This document shows, in pieces, positions 57,485 to 64,000 of a DNA stretch of 64,000 bases. Position 1 is the first letter of the stretch. The number at the start of each line of letters is the position of its first letter. The stretch comes from Nostoc sp. 'Peltigera membranacea cyanobiont' N6 (lineage in GTDB: Bacteria; Cyanobacteriota; Cyanobacteriia; Cyanobacteriales; Nostocaceae): assembly GCF_002949735.1 (NCBI RefSeq), contig NZ_CP026681.1, positions 3,038,001-3,102,000 of the forward strand, written 5' to 3'. A program made the position numbers and the translations under genes. Below the pieces are notes generated by a model. That model was given only the letters and a program-made list of their open reading frames with translations, was not told the DNA's origin and did not search any database.

Positions 57485-58093
57485 ATGCCTATAGGCGTTC
57501 CTAAAGTCCCTTACCGGATGCCCGGAGGACAATATACAGATTGGATTAGCATCTACGATCGCCTTTACCGGGAACGGATTATCTTCTTGGGGCGAGATAT
57601 TGATGATGAAATTGCCAATCAAATAATTGCTGTAATGCTGTATCTGGACTCTGACGATCCAGGTAAAGATATTTATTTATACATCAATTCCCCTGGTGGA
57701 ATGGTTACATCTGGCATGGCGATTTTTGACACCATGCAACATATCAAATCTGATGTGGTAACTATTTGCGTGGGTTTAGCTGCTTCAATGGGGTCTTTCT
57801 TATTGGCTGCTGGCACCAAAGGCAAACGCCTAGCATTGCCTCATTCCCGGATTATGATTCACCAGCCTTCAGGTGGAACCCGTGGACAAGCAACCGATAT
57901 CGAAATCGAAGCTAGAGAAATTCTGCGGATTCGTCACCAGCTTAATGGCATTTATGCCGATAAAACTGGTCAGACCATAGCAAAAATTGAAAAAGATATG
58001 GATCGTGACTTTTTCATGTCTGCTGAAGAGGCGAAAGAATACGGTTTAATTGACCGTGTGATTGAAGAAAGAACCTCTATCGTACCAGAGTAG
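57485..58093 (+). CDS. clpP: ATP-dependent Clp protease proteolytic subunit (ClpP3-like)
   Basis: This 202-residue serine protease has the catalytic S101 in CVGLAASMGSFLLAAGTK and H126 in LPHSRIMIHQPSGG; the third residue lies in the EKDMDRDFFMSAEEAKEYGL region. YINSPGGMVTSGMAIFDTMQ is canonical. It lies directly after clpR, the arrangement of the ClpP3/R complex that works with ClpC in cyanobacteria. Start 57485 follows GAACGGAGTAAATT. It is a core gene. Confidence 0.96.
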   Translation: MPIGVPKVPYRMPGGQYTDWISIYDRLYRERIIFLGRDIDDEIANQIIAVMLYLDSDDPGKDIYLYINSPGGMVTSGMAIFDTMQHIKSDVVTICVGLAASMGSFLLAAGTKGKRLALPHSRIMIHQPSGGTRGQATDIEIEAREILRIRHQLNGIYADKTGQTIAKIEKDMDRDFFMSAEEAKEYGLIDRVIEERTSIVPE

Positions 58094-58316
58094 AGGGGAC
58101 CGGGGGCAGGGAGCAGGGGGCAGAGGAGAAGTTACAGTAAGTCTTTTCCCCATTCCCAATGCCCCATTCCCAATTCCCAATCCCCTTTTATAAACAAATT
58201 GTCAACATTGAACTTTAAAATAGAACATTAGCCTTTATTATTAATATTCCAGGCTTGAAGCTGATAATAGACAGATAATAGCCAATAGCTAAATATTCGA
58301 TAGCTCATAGCTCAAG

Positions 58317-58943
58317 ATGGATCTCGGAGATTGCTACCGTTTGCTAGGTTTAAGATCGGGAGCTTCTTTTGCTGACATCAAAGCGTCTTACCGACGACTG
58401 GCGCAGCAATATCATCCCGATATCAACCCAGATGACAACAAAGCCAAAGATAAGTTTATTGCCTTGACAGAGGCTTACAAACTCCTGCTGACGGTAGTAT
58501 TGCCAGAAGAAACTACTGTAAATTCAAGTCAGGTGTCAACATCTGGTGGGTGTGATGGTGTTAAGGTAACGCACCGACAGAAAACACCAGTCACAACGGT
58601 GACAAGCCAAGAAGTAGGTAAGTCAAAGCCGCCGAATCTGTTGGAAATAGAAGAACGGCTGAAGTGGAAGACTTATGAGCAATTGCAGAGATTTTTGCAA
58701 GAAAGACGATTTCCGCAAGCGATCGCACTGGTAGAAGCTTTAGCAGATCGTTTGTCAACAGATGCAGAAGTTCGCCAATGGCAAGCGATCGCTTATCAAA
58801 TTTGGGGACGGGCATTAATTTCTGAAAACCAACTGCTCAAAGCCAGAATTTATCTTAAAAAAGCTTTGAAAACAGACCCCCATAATAAAAGTCTTTGGTA
58901 TGAAGTGCAGCGCGATTTCCAACGCTTAGAACAAATTTTTTAA
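58317..58943 (+). CDS. J-domain protein
   Basis: This 208-residue protein has an N-terminal J-domain (residues 3-60) with YRLLGLRSGASFADIKASYR and HPD in QQYHPDINPDD. A variable linker follows, then a helical C-terminal region (about 120-208, LQRFLQERRFPQAIALVEAL and QLLKARIYLKKALKTDPHNK) that looks TPR-like. It lacks the DnaJ substrate-binding barrels, so it probably recruits DnaK to a specific client through the helical part. It follows clpP but is separated from it by an STRR tract. Confidence 0.88.
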   Translation: MDLGDCYRLLGLRSGASFADIKASYRRLAQQYHPDINPDDNKAKDKFIALTEAYKLLLTVVLPEETTVNSSQVSTSGGCDGVKVTHRQKTPVTTVTSQEVGKSKPPNLLEIEERLKWKTYEQLQRFLQERRFPQAIALVEALADRLSTDAEVRQWQAIAYQIWGRALISENQLLKARIYLKKALKTDPHNKSLWYEVQRDFQRLEQIF

Positions 58944-58986
58944 AAAAGATTTACAAAATTTTAAATTTTGTTTCCAGATAAATTAA

Positions 58987-59052
58987 AGTTTGTAGTAAGG
59001 ACTTTAGTCCTGATAAAGCTTGTTATAAGCGATAAATCGCTCACTACGAACT
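58987..59052. repeat. AGTTTGTAGTAAGG dispersed inverted repeat, copy 3
   Basis: AGTTTGTAGTAAGGACTTTA and the right end TCACTACGAACT frame an internal GCGATAAATCGC dyad. Same family as 31514-31573. Confidence 0.7.
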
Positions 59053-59149
59053 AGGATTTTGTAGATTCAATTTATATTTGCCTACTTACAGGAGACAGAA
59101 GCATTCCCAGTCGAAGACTGGGAACGAGGTAATTACGAATTACGTTAGC

Positions 59150-59185
59150 GACGCGAAAAGCGAGTCCGCGTTCGCTTTTCGCGTC
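59150..59185. repeat. Perfect 14-bp palindromic repeat
   Basis: GACGCGAAAAGCGA and TCGCTTTTCGCGTC pair perfectly around eight bases. It is intergenic, close to the 3' end of the aminotransferase gene. Confidence 0.7.
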
Positions 59186-59207
59186 TGGTAGAGAGCGTCA
59201 TTACGAC

Positions 59208-60407
59208 TTACCTTAGTCCGCGCAACACTGCTCCTAATGTAGCGATTCCCTCAACAATCTTCTGTGTTGGCTGAAAGCTAAAAGCTAACCTGATGGCATC
59301 ATCTCCCTGTCCATTGGCGTAGCAGCGAGTCCCTGGCAGAAAACTTATGCCGTGTTCGCTGGCAGCCATGAGGAGTGCTTTGGCGCTGATATCTGGTGGC
59401 AATTTACACCAAACAAAAAAGCCGCCATCGGGACGCAAGGCAACTATATCATTGGGAAACTCTTGAGCGATCGCTTCTAACAACAAATTGCACTTATGTT
59501 TGTAGCAGGCAATTAACTCCTGAATATGATTCTCTAATTTCCCTGTGGCACAATAGCGGGCAACCACATGGCTGACAAATGGCCCCACAGGCCCCTCACT
59601 TTTGAACATCGCCAGTCGCTCAATAATCGCTGGATCGCCACAAGCCCAGCCCAGCCGGATACCAGGCGCAATAATTTTTGAGAAGGTACTTACATATAAT
59701 ACCCACCCTTCTTGGTCTAGGGTTGCCAAGGAGGGCATTGTTTCTCCTTGGAAGCGCAAATCGCTATAAGCATCGTCTTCCACCACTAAAACGCCATACT
59801 CAGCCGCTAATGCTACCAGTTTTTGGCGGCGAAATAACGGCATAGTAGCGCCTGTGGGATTATGAAAGGTGGGAATAGTATAAATAAATCGGGGTCGGAT
59901 GCCCTGTTTCTTCAAATCGTTTAATGTTACTTCTAGGGCATCTACATCCATCCCCAACTCATCCACCGGAATGGTAATTATCCGTGCGCCAGCGTGGACA
60001 AATCTGGCAACTACTCCCAAGAAGGTTGGCCCCTCCACAATTACCACATCACCAGGTTCCACAAACACATCTGGTAGCAAGCCGAGAATCTGACCAGAAC
60101 CGTAGCCAATGATTAGGCGATCGCGATCGGCAGCAATTCCTTTCGCCTGCAAACGGAGGATAATTTGCTCGTACAGTTGAGATGAAGGTGGGCCGTAATT
60201 GAGAGCGATCGGAGCCTCTTCTGCCAGCACAACAGCACTTGCAGCAGCCAAGTCAGGGTGAGGAAAGAGAATTGGGTCAGCTAGACCGTAGGCAAAGCTG
60301 ACAGTGACGATTTTGCTTAACTCTGTACCGTAGGTTGGTGGTGCGAGGTTTTTTGCTCGTTCAGCGAACAAATCAGTAATTCGGTAAGCAGGGGTTGTAG
60401 AAACCAT
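59208..60407 (-). CDS. PLP-dependent aminotransferase (2-aminoadipate transaminase/MocR-like core)
   Basis: This 399-residue fold-type I aminotransferase has YGPPSSQLYEQIILRLQAKG, GYGSGQILGLLPDVFVEPGD, YTIPTFHNPTGATMPLFRRQ, the Asp/Tyr of VEDDAYSDLRF, and the PLP-lysine in YVSTFSKIIAPGIRLGWACG. It lacks the GntR DNA-binding domain of MocR regulators, so it should be an enzyme of the LysN/kynurenine aminotransferase II type. Start 60407 (MVSTTPAYRI) is preferred to 60443. The substrate is unknown; an amino-acid binding lipoprotein is encoded divergently. Confidence 0.9.
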   Translation of the reverse strand: MVSTTPAYRITDLFAERAKNLAPPTYGTELSKIVTVSFAYGLADPILFPHPDLAAASAVVLAEEAPIALNYGPPSSQLYEQIILRLQAKGIAADRDRLIIGYGSGQILGLLPDVFVEPGDVVIVEGPTFLGVVARFVHAGARIITIPVDELGMDVDALEVTLNDLKKQGIRPRFIYTIPTFHNPTGATMPLFRRQKLVALAAEYGVLVVEDDAYSDLRFQGETMPSLATLDQEGWVLYVSTFSKIIAPGIRLGWACGDPAIIERLAMFKSEGPVGPFVSHVVARYCATGKLENHIQELIACYKHKCNLLLEAIAQEFPNDIVALRPDGGFFVWCKLPPDISAKALLMAASEHGISFLPGTRCYANGQGDDAIRLAFSFQPTQKIVEGIATLGAVLRGLR

Positions 60408-60634
60408 AAGTAGTTCAAGATTGGAAGTCAGAATACAGAACACACAAGAAGGGAATTGGCGAAAAGCCAGGTTGGAAACTTCCTGCGATCTCGACTTTTC
60501 ACGAGAGTGGCGGTCTTAAAGTTTTGTTCATCGTCCAGAATTAATGGTGGATTTTGGCTACTGACGGATGTATTCTTTCTTATAACATCATCACGAGGAT
60601 CGTGAATATTGACTGATAGAACGGAATTACTCCA

Positions 60635-61426
60635 GTGAAATTAATTAACGTCAAGTGGCAGCAGCTAATTCTCAGCTTAGGCTGTCTGCTACTGATTATT
60701 GGCTGTAAGAGTTTCTATCCCACCAATAACTCAGATGCTATACCTCTTAGGGTGGCGACAGATCCCACTTTTGTCCCTTTTGAAATTCAAAAGGCTAGCG
60801 GGGAGTTGGAAGGCTTTGATATTGATTTGATGAATGCGATCGCTAAAGTAGCAGGTTTTGCAGTCAAGTTTGAAAGTCTGCCCTTTGATGGCACGATCTC
60901 AAGCTTGCAAGCTAAAAGAGTCGATGCAGCGATTAGCGGAATCACCATTACTGCCGAACGCCTAAAAACAATTGCTTTTTCACGACCTTATTTTAAAGCC
61001 GGACTAGCGATCGCTGTCCGCGAAGATAACCAAAATATTAAAGACTTCAATAGTCTCAAAGGCAAAAAAATCGCTGTCCAAATTGGTTCCACTGGGGCAG
61101 ATTTTGCCAGAACCATCCCCAATGCCAAAATTAGTACTTTTAATTCTGGGCCAGAATTTTTCCAAGACTTGCTTAATGGCAACGTTGATGCTGTGGTTAG
61201 CGATGCTTTCGCAACTTTGTATGCCATTAAAAATGGCAAACTTAAAGGCATCAGAGTTGTTGCCGATCTGCTTACTGAAGAATACTACGGCATTGCTACA
61301 CCTAAAGACTCCCCCCATCTGGATGCAATTAACAAAGGTATAGCGACTTTGTTATCCAATGGCACTTACAAGCAAATTTATCAAAAATGGTTTAACGCCG
61401 AATCCCCGCAATTGCCAGACTCTTGA
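60635..61426 (+). CDS. Amino-acid-type ABC transporter substrate-binding lipoprotein
   Basis: This 263-residue family 3 extracellular solute-binding protein has a lipoprotein signal (LILSLGCLLLIIGCKSF with lipid-modified Cys after LIIG). The mature protein contains LRVATDPTFVPFEIQKASGE, LEGFDIDLMNAIAKVAGF, AISGITITAERLKTIAFSRP and KIAVQIGSTGADFARTI. These match periplasmic polar or basic amino acid binding proteins. The start is GTG at 60635. No permease or ATPase gene is adjacent in the window, so partners are elsewhere or it is an orphan receptor. Confidence 0.92.
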   Translation: MKLINVKWQQLILSLGCLLLIIGCKSFYPTNNSDAIPLRVATDPTFVPFEIQKASGELEGFDIDLMNAIAKVAGFAVKFESLPFDGTISSLQAKRVDAAISGITITAERLKTIAFSRPYFKAGLAIAVREDNQNIKDFNSLKGKKIAVQIGSTGADFARTIPNAKISTFNSGPEFFQDLLNGNVDAVVSDAFATLYAIKNGKLKGIRVVADLLTEEYYGIATPKDSPHLDAINKGIATLLSNGTYKQIYQKWFNAESPQLPDS

Positions 61427-61530
61427 GCATTGGGTACTGGGTACTAAAGACTGGAAATTGGGGATTGAGGATTGATATTTGAAACTCTTCCCTAGTCCCC
61501 AGTCCCCAGTCCCCAGTCCCTATTCCCACA
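61427..61530. repeat. STRR tract of GGGTACT/CCCAGTC heptamers
   Basis: TGGGTACTGGGTACT at the left and GTCCCCAGTCCCCAGTCCCC at the right form a heptamer-rich intergenic tract before the PP2C gene. Confidence 0.78.
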
Positions 61531-61697
61531 ATATATTAAATATTTATCTAATATGCGTCACAATTAATACTGCCACCAAAATTTATTGATAAACTACAAT
61601 CTCTTGTAAGTCTACTTTAGTCAGGGAAAGCCAATTGTGGCACCTTGGATCTTAGTGGCTAGAAGCACCTTGGAGCGGGAATAAAGGAACTTCCACT

Positions 61698-63692
61698 ATG
61701 CTGATTTGCCCTCAGTGTAAATTTGAAAACCCCAATAGCAACAAATTCTGTCAAAGCTGTGGCACATCCCTGACCCACAAGATTTGTCCTGAATGCAGTA
61801 CCGAAGATGTACCTGTGAATGCCCTACGTTGTCATAACTGTGGCACGGAATGTGGAACAGTGTTTTGGGCAATTATTGCTAAAGAAACGACTGGGGAAGC
61901 TTTGGGAGTAGAGAAAGATGAGGAAAATGTGGTAGTAGAGGGAGATGAGGAAGCAATATCCTCCTCATCTCCTCTATGCCCTACTTCTCAGATTGCATTA
62001 GGCTCCTATTTAGACTCTCAGGAACGCTATCAATTGTTAGATCCGCTACCTGCCCAAACGGAAACTGCCACCATTGATGTAGGTGTGAGAGTTTTAGACT
62101 GCCAACCGTATCAAATATCGCCAATTGAGGCAATGCTAGCAAGTCAGCAATCAGATTTGTTAACGTCTTCAGTGGAAGCAAGGGGAATTCCTCACCTTGC
62201 CAAAGTTTATATTGCCTTACAATCCCAAGGTCAGCGCGAGATACCAGTAATTCACGATGCATGGCAGCAGGGGGATATGCAGGTAGTGATAATTGAAGAC
62301 CGCTCACATTGGCAGCCTTTACTCGACCTGTGGCAAGAAGAAACGACAAATTCGTTAAAAATTTTACACTGGTGTTATCAAATGGCCCAACTTTGGGCAT
62401 TATTGGAACCAGTAAATTGTCGTCAAAGCCTTTTAGATTTATCGAATTTGCGATTGGATGAAGACCAAACGCTGGCGCTACAAAGGTTGTATGTAGAATC
62501 ATCAAGTTCTCTGCCAGCTACCGAGTTGCCACCAGAAGATGCCGAAGCCCAAACACCTGCTGTTCCAGAGGAGCCGTTAACCATTCAAGCTTTGGGGCGG
62601 GTTTGGCAAACGCTATTTAGGCAATCTCAACGCACTCAATTTGGCTCTGTAGTCAAGATGTTAGGGGATTTAGATGTAGGTAAGATTCACACGATCGCAC
62701 AATTGCGATCGCGTTTGGAAGAAATCTCTATTGAACTGGAAGCATTAGGAACCGCAACTCAGACCCCAATAAAGGAGAAAAATACTGCTGTGCCCACTAT
62801 GCCGCAATCAGATGAGCCAGAAGATATCATTAGCAGAATTGATGATATGCCAACTGTTGTGCTGGCGATGCAGTTAAGTAGCTTGGAAGATGCAGGACGC
62901 ACAGATGTGGGTCGTCAACGTCATCATAACGAAGACTACTTTGGCATTGAAACCAAAATTCATAAGTTGGAGTTGCCTAAAAGTCGAGTTCTGGAAGGGC
63001 ATGGTTTATATATTCTCTGCGATGGTATGGGTGGACACGCTGGCGGCGAGATAGCCAGTGAGTTAGCAGTCAACACCCTACGGCAATACTTTCAAGAACA
63101 CTGGATTGCCAACCAACTGCCAACAGAAGATAGTATTCGCGAGGCAGTGTATTTAGCTAATGAGGCAATTTACAAACTCAATCAACAAGATGCCCGTTCT
63201 GGAGTGGGGCGCATGGGTACAACCCTGGTAATGCTCTTAATTCAAGATACTCAAGCAGCAGTTGCCCATGTGGGAGATAGCCGTCTCTATCGCCTGACAC
63301 GCAAACGGGGACTAGAACAAGTCACAGTAGATCACGAAGTTGGGCAACGGGAAATTACGCGCGGAGTGGAAGCGAGCATAGCTTACGCCCGCCCTGATGC
63401 CTACCAACTCACCCAAGCCTTGGGGCCTCGTGATGAAAACTCGATTAATCCCGATGTCGGCTTTTTCGAGATTAATGAAGATACCCTTTTGCTGTTGGCT
63501 TCGGACGGTCTCTCAGATAATGATTTACTAGAAACCCATTGGCACACTCATTTAGAACCCTTACTTAGTTCGGGCGCTAATTTAGAACAGGGTGTTACGA
63601 ACTTAATTGAGTTGGGAAACCAATACAATGGTCATGACAACATTACTGGTATACTTATTCGAGCAAAAGTACGCCCAAATCTGGAAAGTTAA
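61698..63692 (+). CDS. PP2C-type phosphatase with N-terminal zinc ribbons
   Basis: In this 664-residue protein, residues 1-55 hold two zinc ribbons (CPQCKFENPNSNKFCQSCGT, then CPECSTEDVPVNALRCHNCG). An acidic linker follows, then a central about 300 residues resembling a degenerate kinase-like lobe (AKVYIALQSQGQREIPVIHD, LLDLWQEET). The C-terminal PP2C domain (about 405-660) has RQRHHNEDYFGIE, LCDGMGGHAGGEIASELAVN, RMGTTLVMLLIQ, AHVGDSRLYRLTRKRGLE, LLLASDGLSDNDLLETHWHT and GHDNITGILI. All metal-binding Asp positions are present. It would dephosphorylate Ser/Thr proteins in the cytosol. An FHA-domain gene follows, consistent with Ser/Thr phospho-signalling. Confidence 0.92.
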   Translation: MLICPQCKFENPNSNKFCQSCGTSLTHKICPECSTEDVPVNALRCHNCGTECGTVFWAIIAKETTGEALGVEKDEENVVVEGDEEAISSSSPLCPTSQIALGSYLDSQERYQLLDPLPAQTETATIDVGVRVLDCQPYQISPIEAMLASQQSDLLTSSVEARGIPHLAKVYIALQSQGQREIPVIHDAWQQGDMQVVIIEDRSHWQPLLDLWQEETTNSLKILHWCYQMAQLWALLEPVNCRQSLLDLSNLRLDEDQTLALQRLYVESSSSLPATELPPEDAEAQTPAVPEEPLTIQALGRVWQTLFRQSQRTQFGSVVKMLGDLDVGKIHTIAQLRSRLEEISIELEALGTATQTPIKEKNTAVPTMPQSDEPEDIISRIDDMPTVVLAMQLSSLEDAGRTDVGRQRHHNEDYFGIETKIHKLELPKSRVLEGHGLYILCDGMGGHAGGEIASELAVNTLRQYFQEHWIANQLPTEDSIREAVYLANEAIYKLNQQDARSGVGRMGTTLVMLLIQDTQAAVAHVGDSRLYRLTRKRGLEQVTVDHEVGQREITRGVEASIAYARPDAYQLTQALGPRDENSINPDVGFFEINEDTLLLLASDGLSDNDLLETHWHTHLEPLLSSGANLEQGVTNLIELGNQYNGHDNITGILIRAKVRPNLES

Positions 63693-63921
63693 AAATAAAT
63701 GGGCATTGGAAATGGGTAATTGGGAATGAGTAATAAAAATAATCACTAATTCCCAGTAGATATATCTTCAAATTAACCTTAAAGCCTTATAAATCAAGGG
63801 TACTTTGTCCATCCGTTTAGAAGCGATTAAACCTAATTTAGTGTATAGTTTAATGCCCAATTCCCAATTCCCAATTCCCAATTCCCCATTCCGTAATCCA
63901 TTTACCTTGTAGGTTTGTATT
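63693..63921. repeat. STRR tract of TTCCCAA/TTGGGAA heptamers
   Basis: ATTGGAAATGGGTAATTGGG at the left and, inverted, repeated CCCAATTC units near 63856-63892 fill this gap. Confidence 0.78.
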
Positions 63922-64000
63922 GTGGTTAGTCTGACTCTGTTAGAACCGCAACAGAAAACGCCCCTCCAGCAGTGGTGCTTTGAGAACTCTTCCATAATTC
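63922..64000 (+). CDS. FHA domain protein (N-terminal part, runs off window)
   Basis: GTG 63922 opens a frame that reads VVSLTLLEPQQKTPLQQWCF then ENSSII to the window end. This matches the first strands of cyanobacterial FHA proteins (TLL..P......W.F....IRIGR). FHA domains bind phosphothreonine peptides. Location after a PP2C phosphatase gene supports this. Only 26 codons are visible, so the call is tentative. Confidence 0.55.
   Translation, partial: MVSLTLLEPQQKTPLQQWCFENSSII

Noticed and set aside
63856..63892. Possible CRISPR-like tandem repeat CCCAATTC
   Set aside because: Short contiguous heptamer units with no spacer structure; same STRR class as elsewhere.

Overview
The window comes from a filamentous, Nostoc-like cyanobacterium. 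The evidence is the high density of HIP1 octamers (GCGATCGC), geranylgeranyl reductase ChlP, a fragment of an orange carotenoid protein C-terminal domain, a clpR-clpP pair, xisH/xisI remnants, heptamer STRR tracts (CCCAGTC- and TGACTAA-type) and several families of short palindromic intergenic repeats. It looks chromosomal and carries many housekeeping genes (purA, rplY, nrdJ, rtcB, recQ, chlP, clpP).

Region 1 (about 1-5.6 kb) holds the end of a cysteine-dioxygenase-like cupin gene overlapping a class II aldolase gene. An ORF-less group II intron follows, split by a complete IS1634-type element with a 6-bp target duplication. Next come a transposase scrap fused head-to-head to an oleate hydratase scrap, an SDR gene and a coiled-coil protein gene.

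Region 2 (about 6-19.5 kb) looks like a stress-response island in partial decay. It contains a PspC-domain protein, a P-type ATPase that has lost its hinge motif and several helices, an FMN-binding PPOX-family protein, DUF4079, rhodanese, DUF3122, DnaJ/CbpM, DUF1269, an MDR oxidoreductase and a DUF6544-like protein. Four transcription units here share a related upstream sequence of about 40-75 bp, which suggests a small co-regulated set. Broken genes include xisI, xisH, a PIN toxin, two regulator or photoprotection fragments and others.

Region 3 (about 19.5-33.8 kb) contains GNAT proteins, RecQ, chlP, yidD with an unusual cysteine-repeat tail, a CysA-type ATPase, a class II ribonucleotide reductase with an endonuclease-containing intein, an MDR oxidoreductase, a glutathione S-transferase, an arylsulfotransferase-like propeller and an aldo/keto reductase.

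Region 4 (about 33.8-44.2 kb) contains an SH3/peptidoglycan-binding protein and a divergent TetR / Rieske-P450 pair around a promoter flanked by two palindromic operators. Further on are a Uma2 protein, a CHASE3-like/PAS histidine kinase, a zinc-ribbon SDR lacking the usual catalytic tyrosine, and two tandem tRNA-like genes.

Region 5 (44.2-64 kb) is mostly core: purA, rplY, an APH-like/P-loop kinase fusion, a YdcF protein, tRNA-Ala(CGC), a HAD hydrolase, a methyltransferase, rtcB with a mini-intein, tandem VWA proteins, clpR-clpP, a J-domain protein, an aminotransferase, an amino-acid-type binding lipoprotein, and a zinc-ribbon PP2C phosphatase followed by the start of an FHA-domain gene. All identifications rest on reading the sequence and on remembered family motifs; no database search was run.
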